Positions 20,382-31,817 of a stretch of 64,000 nt of DNA are shown here, piece after piece. The position numbers were made by a program, and so were the translations under genes. Where the stretch lies: positions 3,038,001 through 3,102,000 of the forward strand of contig BCJU01000002.1 in the NCBI GenBank assembly GCA_001600355.1, in the 5' to 3' direction. This DNA comes from Meira nashicola. Lineage: Eukaryota; Basidiomycota; Exobasidiomycetes; Exobasidiales; Brachybasidiaceae. The notes beneath the pieces are model-generated. The model saw only the letters and a list, made by a program, of their open reading frames with translations, did no database searches and was not told the DNA's origin. Positions within the stretch are counted from its first letter, which is position 1; every line of letters starts with the position of its first letter.

Positions 20382-21085
20382 GATCTCGTCTGATTAAATT
20401 GTGGAGAAGAAAAGACTGTTTGTTCTGAGCAACATTTCAATAATGTACCTTAATCCGCCAAGCTTATGTCATATGCACTCTACACGTAAAACGCGTTTGT
20501 CGAATAGATTGTATGCACACCTTACAAAGTAACACTTTTTTTTGTTTGGCATTCTGCATGCTAAAAACGCTAAACAGTGGTGGCGCATCGAATAGGGGTA
20601 AAGTGCAGCCCGTGGTGAAGCAATGCTGCAAGACTAACAAACAACAACATCAAATTGGATCAGCATCAGGGGTAGGACCGTACATGGAGAGATCGACCTT
20701 TGTTGGGTATTTCTCCGTAAAGAATGATTCATTGGACTCGTACGAGGATGCAAGGATGTTAGAATAGAACATTAAAGGGCTTGAGCGTAAAATCTCAGCA
20801 TACTTCTCATAAAGGCAGGCAGTATTGATCGAATTGCAATGCATGTCAGATGATTTATGTATGTGTGGAGATTCTTACATATTTCCGTACATCATTCTTA
20901 AAGTCACGTTTTGCCTTGCAGAAGATGCTGACAAGTACGACTATTCTTTTGTTTTTTTGTTCAGTACATCCACCATCCTATCCGCTACTTTATGTCCTAG
21001 AAACCCTCGAAATGTTACCAAAAGCTTGCTAAAAAAGCAAAAGGTCAAAGAAAGGATATAAGCCTTTCTTGGACATTCCGAAAAG
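20382..21085. other. Divergent promoter region
   Basis: A shared upstream region for the DNA glycosylase (minus) and the large membrane protein (plus). It contains ACGCGT at 20491-20496. A frame of 84 codons at 20513-20767 has no recognisable features and is not called. Confidence 0.45.
20491..20496. promoter_or_regulatory. MCB-like element (ACGCGT) upstream of the DNA glycosylase
   Basis: An ACGCGT hexamer within AAAACGCGTTTG lies 110 nt upstream of the glycosylase start. ACGCGT is the Mlu I cell-cycle box bound by MBF in yeasts. The hexamer also occurs elsewhere in this window, so its function is uncertain. Confidence 0.3.
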
Positions 21086-24000
21086 ATGCCAACTTCAAGC
21101 CAAGAAGAAGCAAGTGGCTTTCGTGGTCCCGATCAGCCAAGAAGGTCATCTACAAGAGTACATGCATTGGTACAACAATTCGAAGCAAGTTCATCAAGAA
21201 TTCAAGCTTCAACATCCGCTAATCCATTACCACAGAATAGACGCTCAAGCATCAGCTCATCTCAGAATGTTGTGCCTCAGCAAAGCCTTATACGACCTCC
21301 GCGACAAGCAAGGTCCACCTCTATGCCACCAGTGCAAAATGATCGAATAGAACGACAACGAGCAGGTCCAACAATTCGTGCTCCATTAGGCGGAATGAAT
21401 TGGAATCCAATCAATCCACCATCTTCTTCCGCTCCATCCATCTCGCAAGATTCCAAAAGACCTTCATCAGACCGTAGAACAAGTCAAAACGCATACACTC
21501 ATTCTTTTGTTCGGGCTGCAGGTCAAAATCAAAACCATCCTCAATCTCTTCTTTCTCCATCGCCTGCGATCGCTCACCCACCTTCGATAAGGAAAGTGGA
21601 TGCTCATCCTGTTCGACCAGTCAAGAATATGTCAATCGAATTAGGAGAAATAAAAGGGAAGGAGAAACGTTATGATGGGCTACCTTCTCATAGCGGAAGT
21701 GTCCTACCAACGTTCCCCGAAGAAGGCCAACCAAATTCATCCCGTATACCCTCTCCGACTTTACTCCCTTCTCCCACCATCGAAAACAGTCTTGTTTCGG
21801 ACAAGGCTGACAATATTGATCCAGATTCAACACAGACAGATGAAGCCCCGCTACTTACAAGAGGAGGGAGAGATGAATCAGTGTCATCCGCAGTACAAGC
21901 TATTCCTGCTTCTCAGGTATTCGATCATGATGCCCTACCTTTGCATCTGCCAGATCTGGATACCTATTTAAATGATCAAAGAATCTTTGCACCACCAATC
22001 TTCTCCAACCACCAGCCTCAGTATACAGAGGAAGAGGCTCGTCTATATGGCTTCCAATCACCGAATTCTTCGTTTGATTCAGAATTTGAAGTATGCGGTA
22101 ATCAGATAGCACTACCGAGTGAAGCAATACATCATAACGTAATGAAGAAGCGAAAAACTGCCAAAAAGCCCACCGCGATCTCGAGGCAAATGGATGAAGA
22201 TGAAGGTCAGATGGAAGCGGGACTGTTGACAAGTGATGAGCAAAATCAAAAGAAAACCATGGATGAACGTGAAAAGGACGCTCCAGTCTTACATGTAACC
22301 GTTCCAACGCTTGAGAAAACATCTGCGAAAGATACTCTAAATGAGAAGTTGAAAATGTTCCCGCCTTTGATGCTGTTGAAAGACAATACGCTGGACGAAC
22401 TCAAATCCAATGCGGTCGGACCACGAAAACCTCCTGGGGGATTCTTAGGCTCCTTGCCTGGTATTGGATCGCTTTTGGGTACAATCGTAGACTTTGTTGT
22501 CGGAGTGGAAGGATCTACTTTGGCGGCAGGAATATTTCGACTTTCACTATTTATGGATTTCGTTCAAATTATGAATTTGAACACTCAATTCACTTCCGCC
22601 ATACGCTCTTTTCACGTTGTCGACCGTAACAGTCTATCGGCAGATTACGTTCTTCTACATGTGATTCCATCTTTTATGGCACTCAACTTTGTCAGCGTAT
22701 TTGGAGCGGCTATTATTTTGCTTCTAACGTTCACGGGTATTGTAGCGCTTTTGCTCTTAGCTTTTTGGAGAATGACAAAGAGATATAATCCAAACCGAAC
22801 GCTTCAAGGCTTTTCTTCTCAACCATGGATTTTCAAGCCTTTAAAGCCTGTCGATGGAAAACACGATGCTCAAACACAAGGAGAAGAAGGTCAAAAAGCA
22901 ATCCCTTGGCGTAGCACAGTTTGGACGAAATTTGCAAACGTAAGCGTGGTCATGCTGTTGACCGTGTTGTATATTCCACTCAGCAAACTCTCAGTGGACG
23001 CTCTCGTTTGGAGTTCAGATTATTGGCCAACGCATAATCATGCATCAACTGTAACGCCTAATGTGGAAGGAATGTGCTACAAAACCAATTCAGACCCCGA
23101 TCAATTCAATTGGGCGTTTGTCATCATTCCGGTTGCCGCCATCACGGTTATCTTTTATACGCTTTATTTCCCATATTTGATGATGAGAACGATCTCGAAA
23201 CTACTTCCTCGTGTTGACGAGTACAATGAATTAGGAAATAAACGCACAAGTGGAGAAATGGAGACAGAGTACATGCGACTCTTAGGTCGAGACAAATCAC
23301 CACTCAATTTCATGTACAACGCCTATCGTCGTAAATGGGGAACATACAAACCTCTCTACATTCTATGTTTCAAGCTTTCAAATCTGCTTATCATTAGCAT
23401 CTTCACTCAACAGAATTGCATATTCCATAAAGCGGATGTCCGAAAGATGTTGGTTATACAGCAATCGGTATTGATCGGCTTGCAGTCAGTTTTGCTTTGT
23501 ACACACCTCTCCGTTCAGCCTTTTGTGGATATGCTCAGCAATCGTTCCGAATTGGTCAGCCGATTCGGTTATGTGATGACAGCAGTGATTGGCCTTTTGG
23601 TTGCTTTACAGGTTAAAGGCAGTACTGTATATCAATCAGCACTTCTGTACGTCGTTCAAGCGCTCACCTATTCGGGTAACATTTATTTCAGTTTAGCCGG
23701 TACTTCTTGGATGAGCCATTGGATAAAACGTATTCAAGTCCGAATCGATTTTAGTGTCGATATTTTTTCGCCTGTTTTGCAACTTGACAAACATATCAAA
23801 CGAAGAATTTGGCAAGAAACTCTTTCAACAATTCTTTTGAGTGCTCCTGAATATCGAATGCCTATTGGACAAATGGTAACATTTTCTGTTGATGATCATT
23901 GGCCGCCATATCTGTTGCAATTTTGTGGTACGATTGCTGAAAGGCATATTGAAAATTTAAAGATTGTCAAATCCATCGGAATGACTTCTTATCAGGATGC

Positions 24001-25669
24001 TTTAAATTTATTGGATGCAGAAGGGTATGCAGAAAGATGGAAATGCGTCATTAAACGTATTCAAACTGAATTTGCCGGACCTGATGCTTATTGGCAACCT
24101 TTAGAAATTTCCCTTGCAAATAAACGTGCATTCGAAGGCGTCTCCTCTTACTTTGGAAAAGCTTTTTTGATTCCTTTTCCTCCAACTTTAGTCATTTCGT
24201 ATGACCAAACGCGACAAGGAATATGTGGCGCAACCGTTCAATTGACTACTTTACAAGAATTAGAAGCATTCGTTTGGCAGAATGAAAGTGAGACCATCAG
24301 GAATCGAAAATGGATTCGCTTAAGCTTGAGAGCATTAGAAGGTCAAAAAGTCTACTGTCCGCACGTTGAAACGGAAGATATTACACCGCAAGGGCGTATG
24401 CTGACTTGGCTTGCAGGATTAGAGAATCGCAAGGATCGTTACACGATGGCAAAGCCAATCTACTATGATGAAGGAATTTTAACAATTCAAAGAAAGATTG
24501 GGCCTACCATGGGCGATTATAGCTTCGAATCGGGTTTTGATGTATTTGTGACTTATTCGCAAGGACAGAAAAGAGATGCGGGCGGATTGAGCGTGATACG
24601 AAAATCGTTGACCGTTGATGCTGCTGCTGCGTTCGGTCTTCGGGATGATTTCGAATATTCCCCTTCTCTTCAGCAATTTTTCAACGACAATCATTCTATC
24701 ATCGCATTACGATATCCACAAATGGCTCAAATTTTGCAGAATTACAGGATACGTTTTTACCGTGAAGCTTTGGAAAAGCGAAAGATGATGCAATATGCTT
24801 TCCTAACCGAGATATTTGATACGCCATCGTATAATATTAATGCAATGGAGAAAGATTTTGGATGTAGTAAAGGCAATGCTGCAGTTCGACATTTGCCTCA
24901 ACGTTATAAAGCTGCTTCTACTATGTTGGTCCAACGTATGGCTCACGTTCGACAATCTCACGTTCACCAATGGTGGTACATCTTTTGGGATGACTTTTGG
25001 CGACAAAATAATGGAGATTATCTCGCCTTAAGCTCGAATGCACAACTTTTCAGTCCACAATATCCCACCAGCATCGCATATACACCAATGTCACGCATAA
25101 GTCTCGAAGAGCTTCTCAAATCAAGAAAGGGTATCTGGAAAGCAACAAATGTCACAAAAGGTATAATCGATCAAGGTTTATTGAACAGAATATACTTTAT
25201 GATCGACGAATTAGCCTTCAATCGTTCTTTACGTAGACCAGGCGAAGCACAGCCTGGAGCAGGCCGAGGTGAACCATTGATAGTAGGCACAGCGAAAACG
25301 GACGGTAGTATTGGCATACGTTCGATCGAAACAATTTCCCTACCAACGAATTCCAAAGCTGCACATCATTATCCACTTTATTCGGATCCATTTGCTGCTA
25401 CATCGCGTAATACAGGCGGAGGAACAGATCATGATGTTTCTTCAATCGTTGAAAGATATGCATGGCCATGGACAGAACAAAGACTTAGCGGACGTCCATC
25501 GCAAAATGCACTTAAGCGTTTTAAAGGACGGATCTTGGAATGGTTATCCATTCGACCGTATAAGCTTCACGATGATGTACAACAATTATACATCTATTTG
25601 CGCATCGTTGATGGCCGATACGAGGCGGCTTCACCTAGACGACCAAATCATCGTAGCACTCAATTCTGA
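21086..25669 (+). CDS. Large multispanning membrane protein of unknown function
   Basis: I do not recognise a characterised family. The 1527-residue protein has a disordered N-terminal part of about 430 residues, rich in Ser, Pro, Arg and Gln. A membrane region follows from about 445 to 885. It contains a Gly-rich segment (GGFLGSLPGIGSLLGTIVDFVVG), a FRLSLFMDFVQIMNLN segment resembling the start of transmembrane bundles in large eukaryotic surface proteins, and hydrophobic helices near 525-565, 620-640, 675-705, 755-775, 795-815, 830-845 and 855-875. The C-terminal 640 residues are soluble, probably cytosolic, with Trp/Tyr-rich blocks and no obvious catalytic motif. Lack of a clear signal peptide suggests a cytosolic N-terminus. 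It could be a distant TRP- or polycystin-like protein, but this is only suspicion. The start ATG is at 21086, and the frame continues unbroken for 4.6 kb, so it is certainly coding. Confidence 0.85.
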   Translation: MPTSSQEEASGFRGPDQPRRSSTRVHALVQQFEASSSRIQASTSANPLPQNRRSSISSSQNVVPQQSLIRPPRQARSTSMPPVQNDRIERQRAGPTIRAPLGGMNWNPINPPSSSAPSISQDSKRPSSDRRTSQNAYTHSFVRAAGQNQNHPQSLLSPSPAIAHPPSIRKVDAHPVRPVKNMSIELGEIKGKEKRYDGLPSHSGSVLPTFPEEGQPNSSRIPSPTLLPSPTIENSLVSDKADNIDPDSTQTDEAPLLTRGGRDESVSSAVQAIPASQVFDHDALPLHLPDLDTYLNDQRIFAPPIFSNHQPQYTEEEARLYGFQSPNSSFDSEFEVCGNQIALPSEAIHHNVMKKRKTAKKPTAISRQMDEDEGQMEAGLLTSDEQNQKKTMDEREKDAPVLHVTVPTLEKTSAKDTLNEKLKMFPPLMLLKDNTLDELKSNAVGPRKPPGGFLGSLPGIGSLLGTIVDFVVGVEGSTLAAGIFRLSLFMDFVQIMNLNTQFTSAIRSFHVVDRNSLSADYVLLHVIPSFMALNFVSVFGAAIILLLTFTGIVALLLLAFWRMTKRYNPNRTLQGFSSQPWIFKPLKPVDGKHDAQTQGEEGQKAIPWRSTVWTKFANVSVVMLLTVLYIPLSKLSVDALVWSSDYWPTHNHASTVTPNVEGMCYKTNSDPDQFNWAFVIIPVAAITVIFYTLYFPYLMMRTISKLLPRVDEYNELGNKRTSGEMETEYMRLLGRDKSPLNFMYNAYRRKWGTYKPLYILCFKLSNLLIISIFTQQNCIFHKADVRKMLVIQQSVLIGLQSVLLCTHLSVQPFVDMLSNRSELVSRFGYVMTAVIGLLVALQVKGSTVYQSALLYVVQALTYSGNIYFSLAGTSWMSHWIKRIQVRIDFSVDIFSPVLQLDKHIKRRIWQETLSTILLSAPEYRMPIGQMVTFSVDDHWPPYLLQFCGTIAERHIENLKIVKSIGMTSYQDALNLLDAEGYAERWKCVIKRIQTEFAGPDAYWQPLEISLANKRAFEGVSSYFGKAFLIPFPPTLVISYDQTRQGICGATVQLTTLQELEAFVWQNESETIRNRKWIRLSLRALEGQKVYCPHVETEDITPQGRMLTWLAGLENRKDRYTMAKPIYYDEGILTIQRKIGPTMGDYSFESGFDVFVTYSQGQKRDAGGLSVIRKSLTVDAAAAFGLRDDFEYSPSLQQFFNDNHSIIALRYPQMAQILQNYRIRFYREALEKRKMMQYAFLTEIFDTPSYNINAMEKDFGCSKGNAAVRHLPQRYKAASTMLVQRMAHVRQSHVHQWWYIFWDDFWRQNNGDYLALSSNAQLFSPQYPTSIAYTPMSRISLEELLKSRKGIWKATNVTKGIIDQGLLNRIYFMIDELAFNRSLRRPGEAQPGAGRGEPLIVGTAKTDGSIGIRSIETISLPTNSKAAHHYPLYSDPFAATSRNTGGGTDHDVSSIVERYAWPWTEQRLSGRPSQNALKRFKGRILEWLSIRPYKLHDDVQQLYIYLRIVDGRYEAASPRRPNHRSTQF

Positions 25670-25823
25670 AAGACTCTCTAATCAATCTCAATCGGCCAAT
25701 CGGCATATATACCTTCATAATACCCCTTTTTTTACATACTTGCACACTACGATACCCAATGCAATCTTTGTTTGTTTTATTGATGAAATTTGACCCAACT
25801 CAATTAGTCTCATCATGTGTCTA

Positions 25824-26499
25824 TTAATCCTCATCTGATGGTGGTCCTCCGTCTGATTCTTCATCCTCGTCTGTTTTGACATATGGAGAAAAAAAAAAAT
25901 TAGCCATCGAAAGCAATAGAATCCATGTGTTACTGCACTTACCAACAACGTCTGCTTTGTTGAAGCCAGAAATTGCTTCTGCATCACGTAATAGCCTTCG
26001 TACTTTTTCGTTTTGCTCACCAGCTGTCAAAATATCAACCGGTTTGAAACCATCATTATTCGTTAGTCTTGGATCTGAGCCTGCCTCAAGAAGTTGAGAA
26101 ACTGTGTATAATGCAATGCGATCAAAGTTAGAGTTGTGAATATCATCCAAGCCCATACAACCAACACTTACCAGTCCATTCCCTCTGTTCGTCATCCTCT
26201 AACCTTACGGCTAGGTGGAGTGGTCGATCGCCATCATGTTTTGTCTCAGCTTCATCTACATCAACTTCTTCTTCCAAAAGAACTGCAAGGATATCCAATT
26301 GTCCTGCTCTTAAACTTGCCAAAACAGGTGTATCTCCTAATGGATTTCTTGCTTCTAAATTTGGTTTTTTACCACCACTTGCTTTACCACCTTGAAGAAT
26401 TTCTTGTAAAAGGTCAACGTTACCCGAAGTGATTGCATGAAATAAAACTTGATTTGCTGATGCGCCAACGTATTCGTTCGTATCTTCTGTTTCTGTCAT
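25824..26499 (-). CDS. Small ankyrin-repeat protein (three exons)
   Basis: Spliced from exons at 26172-26499, 25943-26101 and 25824-25870, giving 177 residues. Intron 1 (26102-26171, 70 nt) has GTAAGT...CACAG, and intron 2 (25871-25942, 72 nt) has GTAAGT...AACAG. Both joins keep the frame and yield smooth protein: REW-TVSQLLEAG and ADVV-DEDEES. Ankyrin-like units are visible as NQVLFHAITSGNVDLLQEIL, NPLGDTPVLASLRAGQLDILAVLLE, DRPLHLAVRL and SQLLEAGSDPRLTNNDGFKPVDIL. The tail is acidic (DEDEESDGGPPSDED). Without splicing, intron 2 keeps the frame and adds 24 residues, so intron retention would still give a protein. Small fungal ankyrin proteins of this kind (yeast Yar1-like, a chaperone of ribosomal protein uS3) are similar in size and acidic tail, which suggests but does not prove that role. 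Confidence 0.8.
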
Positions 26500-26802
26500 T
26501 TTTCTATTGATGATTGAATTGATATGATGGTGTTAAATTTGGAAAGAAGTAGGTATGGAGGTACAAGATAACGCATGCATCGATGCTGTGTACTCTCCGC
26601 CCGTCAAACGCGGCCCGGCTGTTTATTGTTGGCTCAGACAGACCAACACATTAACACAAACAGGCTTAAGCGTGTAAATCAGCTTCCTTCCCCCGCGCTT
26701 AAGCCAGTGATGAATTTAGGAAGATATTTAACTTACACAAATTAAGCTTTATGATTCTTCTTTTTCGTCCTTCTTAAACGATGTCTCCACGCAACAACAA
26801 AT
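26500..26802. other. Divergent promoter region
   Basis: 303 nt between the divergent ankyrin and tubulin-cofactor genes. No element is recognised. Confidence 0.4.
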
Positions 26803-29800
26803 ATGGAAAAAGACGGTAATGATGAAGGATTGAACAACGTTCAAGAGAAAGACCTTACAACATTTGAGGAGATCAATGAATACAAAGAACTGCTACTGGG
26901 AACGACATTCTTTTCTGAAGGATTAGATAATTTCAAAACGTACAAAGTTGCTGCTGCAGCGAGCCAAAATTCACGAAAAGACGAAGATGAAAGAAACAAA
27001 ACGGCTGCCGCTGAAGCTACATTGAGAAAGCTTACTGCTACCCTAGACAGGTATCAGGAACAGAATTACCTCCTTGATCCTTATTTGGAATCAATCGTTG
27101 AACCGCCTGTACGTGCATTACAAAGATGTACTTTGGAGTCACTCGAAAAGTTAGACGATAAAGAAGCTTCTAATAGAATATTTGATGACGTTCAAAGGCT
27201 TGCGAAGTTACTATATCACTACACTAAAGTCAGAGGATACAAGACCATTTTGCATTTCTTTCCACATACAGTCGATGACCTAATACCCACATTGGGTTTG
27301 CTTGAAAGTACAATCAAAGACCAAATTCAATCGACATGGGAAATTCGATACATTTTATTGCTATGGCTCTCGCTCATTTGCATGATTCCATTCGATTTGG
27401 CAAAGTTCGATAGTACACCTTTAAATACGACGATGACTCGAATAGAACGAATAGGTAAGCATTACCTCAACAGTCCAGGAAAAGAACGTGATGCAGCTTC
27501 GATCATGCTTGGAAAATTATACCAAAGAAGGGATGTAGATGAAGCACACTTGCGAAATTTTTTGCAATGGTCACGTACATCTATCATTCCACCGTCCACT
27601 CCATCAACTTTTCTTGTAACTGGAATCTTACAAACGTGGTGTAATATTGTCAAGATTGCTTCTGTTGAATCTCTGCTACCCCTTATTGAAGCAATTCGAT
27701 CGCTTTTGACACTTTATTCACTTGATGAAGAAGAGGCAGCAGAAGCATCCGGTGGGTCGGAATATGTAATGGCTTCTTCTTTGAGAGATAATAGCATCGT
27801 CAATAAATACAAGGCAAAGATGGCATGTCGATTAGGCTTGAAAGTACTCAAGCCTCGTAAACATTCAAAGACGCTTTCTCCTACTTTACTTCTCCATCAA
27901 TCCAATTCCGACACCGAAAGGAAAGACGGAGCCCTCGATGATGACTTTGGAGAGGATGATGTGCCCGAAGAGGTTGACCGGTATATTGCTTTATTGATTG
28001 ATGCTTTGCAAGACAAGGATACCATAGTTCGCTATTCAGCTGCAAAAGGAATATCAAGGATATGCAATAGGCTTCCAAGTATATTCATTGAACAAATTGG
28101 AGATGAAATAACGGGCTTATTTGCAATCAACGTTGCCAACATCATGAGCTCAAAAGAAGATTTATCTAATGTGAGCGAATTCACTTGGCAAGGATGCTGC
28201 ATTGCCCTAGCAGAGTTGGCACGGAGAGGATTACTTTCATCTGAGACATTAGGTGAGAAGATGCCATGGATCGAACGATCTTTGCTTTTCGATATCCGTC
28301 GTGGAGCGCATTCGGTAGGATCGGGAGTAAGAGATGCAGCTTGTTATGTTTTATGGGCTCTAGCTAGAGCTCATGATGCAGAAGCAATAAGACCTTTTGC
28401 TCATTCCATTTCCGAAAAATTGGTTTGTGTTGCATTACTTGATAGGGAAATTTCAATTCGAAGGGCAGCAAGCGCTGCTTATCAAGAATGTGTTGGTCGC
28501 TTAAACTTATTTGCACATGGGATTGATGTCATTCGAAAGACTGACTTTTACGCTGTAGGCGTGAGAAGAAATGCATTCTTACAATGTTTACCTCAAGTTG
28601 CTGAGCATATCGAATATCGTCATGCTATCGTAGAACATTTGCTAAACACAACAATTGTACATTGGGATGCTTCCATGCGGGAATTAGGCGCTCAAGCCTT
28701 GGCAAGGGTAGTAAGATTGGACTTTAATATGCTTACCAAACATGTTAGCGAGCGTTTGATCGCGATGGCATCTACCCGTGACTCATTCACAATTCATGGA
28801 GCTTTACTTTCCTTGGCGGAAATCGGTGAAGATTGTCGCAAATCATCATCATCTGAAGCAATTTCATTTCGACAAAAGGCCTTTGCAGTACTCAAATCTG
28901 TTATCAAACCTGGACCTCGTGCCTCTGGAACAAATCTTGTCTTACATGCTGCTTGTCAATTGATTGCAAGCTGCTCTTCTTCAGATTCATTATTGAACGA
29001 AAGTGATTCTTGGAAAACTTTTGTTGATCTTACTTTGGATAGACAAGAAGAGGAATGTCACCTTGCAGCTGCAAAAGCGATTGCCGCTATCAGTCAATTG
29101 CAAGATCAAACGAAGCGGATACGAACGACTATACAAGGATGGAAGAGGTTAAATATTGCTCAATCTCAGAGTAACGCAAAAGTGCTAGGATCTTATAGCT
29201 TCTTACAATACGGAGAAGCATTACAAGAGACTATCATTTTCTTAATATCACTTGTCAAAGATTCCTCACCAACAAAGAGTCTCAACGTGGAAACAAGGCG
29301 AAATGCTTACCAGAGTTTGGCAGATATCTTTGTTAATTTATCTGAAAGTTGGTCACATTACCTTGATGCAGAACTTGTGCAGCAAATTTGGAAATGTCTC
29401 TTGGGTGGCATGGAAGATTATTCAAACGATGCTAGAGGAGATGTTGGCTCTTGGATTCGCATAGCTTGCATGCAAAGCTTTCAAAGAATCATTGCAATTC
29501 TGATAAAGTATCCGTGTCAAGAGCCAGTATACCTTTCACAAATGACATTTGAAGATATTTGTGCTGCTTTAGCAAAGCAAATGACGGAAAGGATTGATTC
29601 GGTAAGAACAGAAGCTCGAAAGGATTTCTTATTTGTCACTCGTGGAGTGGCAGATAAGAATGTAAGCACATCCATTCAAATCAACGTCCCATATAAGGAC
29701 AAACTCGAAACACTATTTCCTCCCGAGCAAGACGAACAGTTGAGTGATCTGAGCTATTTATATGGCAAAATTGTTCCCCTTCTCTCTATAAAGCCACTAC

Positions 29801-30497
29801 GACCAGAGTTGCTCAAAGGGATCGTACTAGGCATCGGACCGCAACGTGAAACGATCAATCGTGATTTAGTGAAAAGTTTATCAAAATTCCTGAATCAGTC
29901 AGAGGCAGAATTTGGAGATGGTGAATTGTATCGAAGATCCGACATTATACAAGATTTGACTGCGCTAGCATTAACAAATGTACGCAGTAATAAGCTCTTT
30001 ATTCCTTGTTTACAAAGTATAAACGTTCTCATCGAGGAAGGCGTCATAGATGACCAAATATCTGAATCAGAGAAAGAACTTAAATGGTGAGAAAGAGCAG
30101 ACCCCATTTCTTTATTATATTTGAAGCTAATTATACACTATGTTTCCCTTTTTGCAGTATCACAAGAATGCTAGACATGGCAACCCGCAGCGTCAACGTG
30201 GTGAAGAGTATACCCCGCTTATTAGCATCCATTCAACTCACGACAAATCTTTTGTGTATCACAAGTTTACAGGCTAGTATTATTACCAACAAACTCAAAA
30301 GCTTCCTATTGCATCCTTTTCCCATCATTCGTTCAACGTCTGCTGAATTAATTTATGTTCAAGCACAAAATTATGTAGACAACTTTACGGAAGAAGCCGA
30401 AAATACGCTTTTATCGATCGAATGGTCACAAGTCAGCATTAGCGAATTGCAAATAACCGTTGATGAGCTTATTCAATCTCTATCTATGGAAACTTAA
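26803..30497 (+). CDS. Tubulin-folding cofactor D (two exons)
   Basis: This is a HEAT-repeat chaperone that captures beta-tubulin and works with cofactors C and E to form the alpha/beta heterodimer. Exon 1 is 26803-30086 and exon 2 is 30158-30497. The 71-nt intron reads GTGAGA...TTTTTGCAG with a CTAAT branch-like site, and joins LK to CITRMLDMATR in frame. The product is 1207 residues, matching the roughly 1200 typical of the family. Features include alpha-helical repeats throughout, YLDPYLESIVEPP-like text near residue 95 (LLDPYLESIVEPPVRAL), the DKDTIVRYSAAKGISRI block near 405 and the VRDAACYVLWALAR block near 510, all characteristic of cofactor D. If the intron were retained, exon 1 would end at a TGA directly at the donor site, removing the last 112 residues. 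Confidence 0.92.
30087..30157 (+). other. Intron of the tubulin cofactor D gene
   Basis: Donor GTGAGA and acceptor TTTGCAG flank 71 nt. Splicing restores the frame across an in-frame TGA that overlaps the donor. Confidence 0.85.
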
Positions 30498-30647
30498 TCA
30501 TGTACACTATTTCATCTTTCCCTGCTAATTACTGCATTTCATATCATGCCCATTGTATACTACATACATATATTGAATTTTGTCGAAATTGCGAATGAGA
30601 AGAGCGAGAGCACATAAAAGTGAAATTCACTGTCCCATCTAACTTAT

Positions 30648-31817
30648 TCAAGCGGAAGCGCCATTAGCGTCCGTCTTTTTTGCTGCTTTCTTCTTTTGTT
30701 GACGAACGGGAGCTGCCAATTTAGTCTTGAGCTCTTCCGATTTGACAGATTGTGTGCTCTTGACAATCTCTTCGTTGTACCAAGCTGGAGCAGGAGTTAA
30801 TCTGTTTGCACCCTTTGCAGAGATAGCGCATGTAAAGAAGATTTGAGCAGTGATTGCATCTTCTTTTCCATCATATAACACTTCGAAAGGTGAGACTAAA
30901 GAGTGATTCACACATTCTTGAATACCCATTCTAGCTCTCTTTTCATCTTCCAAAACACGCAAGTTGAATGGGAATGCACCTGCAGTCTTTTGCACTTCAC
31001 TGAAAACTTTGCGTGATGTTTGCATTTTCAATAGATATGTGCTTCCAGTCTTTTTGTAAATTGTTGTCTTTTCATTGTCCGTTTTTGGCTTTCCAGATTC
31101 ACTGGTTGTGACTTGAATATCTACTCCGTATACCTCGTTTTCTTCTAATTTGCATGCTTCAGGACGTTGAGTTGGTTCAGCGGCCAAAACGATCTTTTTC
31201 TTTCCATCGATGACGTCTTTGTCCATCAAGTTGGTTTGCATACCCTCGACGGCACGAACACCATCGAATTCACGAATGGAAGCTTCAACTTCCTTTGCGA
31301 CTTCAAAGTTTGTCTTTCCAGGTTGCATAGCACGAATAGCAACTTCAGCTGCAGTCCATGCGGCTTTAATTGCATCTGCAGCTTTTCCTTCTACTGGCTT
31401 GGAGTTAGAAGCACCAACAACAAATGTCTCTGCAGCAATAGCAGCATATCCATCAATGTGTGCACCCAATTGAACCTTTACAACATCTCCGTTCTTCAAT
31501 GCTTTTGAGGAAGCAGGGTCGGAAGGTAAAGGAGCGTAGTTGCAGATCACATTGTTCACTGAAACTGTTGTTGGGAATGCTGATCCTTTTGGCATCTTTT
31601 TATCACTCTTAAATACTCCTGCAACACCCTCTTCAACAGCTTTGTCTCCCAATTGACATACTTCCAAAATAGTCTTTCCTTCTACACCTCCTTGAATTAC
31701 TGCTTTAATAGCTTTTGAAGTAATCTCTCCAGCGAATTTGTACTTTGTCAAAATTGTATCACCGAACACTTCTGGTTTAGCTTCAGCAGCTGCAGGTTTT
31801 TTGTCTTGGCTTGCCAT
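30648..31817 (-). CDS. PA2G4/EBP1-like protein (MetAP2-fold, non-peptidase)
   Basis: A 389-residue protein of the proliferation-associated 2G4 family (human EBP1, fission yeast Cdb4), which has a methionine aminopeptidase type 2 fold without peptidase activity and binds ribosomes, RNA or curved DNA. Seen: the entry block YKFAGEITSKAIKAVIQ near residue 26; FPTTVSVNNVICNYAPLPSD near 80; and GDVVKVQLGAHIDGYAAIAAETFVVG near 110, where active peptidases carry their first metal-binding Asp in a D-x-G context, here LGAHIDGY. The C-terminus is Lys-rich (RQQKKKAAKKTD), as in EBP1. The upstream in-frame extension begins only with GTG, so the ATG at 31817 is used. Length matches human EBP1 (394). Its neighbour eS19 is divergent, and both serve ribosome-related roles. 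Confidence 0.9.
   Translation of the reverse strand: MASQDKKPAAAEAKPEVFGDTILTKYKFAGEITSKAIKAVIQGGVEGKTILEVCQLGDKAVEEGVAGVFKSDKKMPKGSAFPTTVSVNNVICNYAPLPSDPASSKALKNGDVVKVQLGAHIDGYAAIAAETFVVGASNSKPVEGKAADAIKAAWTAAEVAIRAMQPGKTNFEVAKEVEASIREFDGVRAVEGMQTNLMDKDVIDGKKKIVLAAEPTQRPEACKLEENEVYGVDIQVTTSESGKPKTDNEKTTIYKKTGSTYLLKMQTSRKVFSEVQKTAGAFPFNLRVLEDEKRARMGIQECVNHSLVSPFEVLYDGKEDAITAQIFFTCAISAKGANRLTPAPAWYNEEIVKSTQSVKSEELKTKLAAPVRQQKKKAAKKTDANGASA

Noticed and set aside
20513..20767. 84-codon ATG frame between the glycosylase and the large membrane protein
   Set aside because: No protein-like features; it falls in a divergent promoter region.
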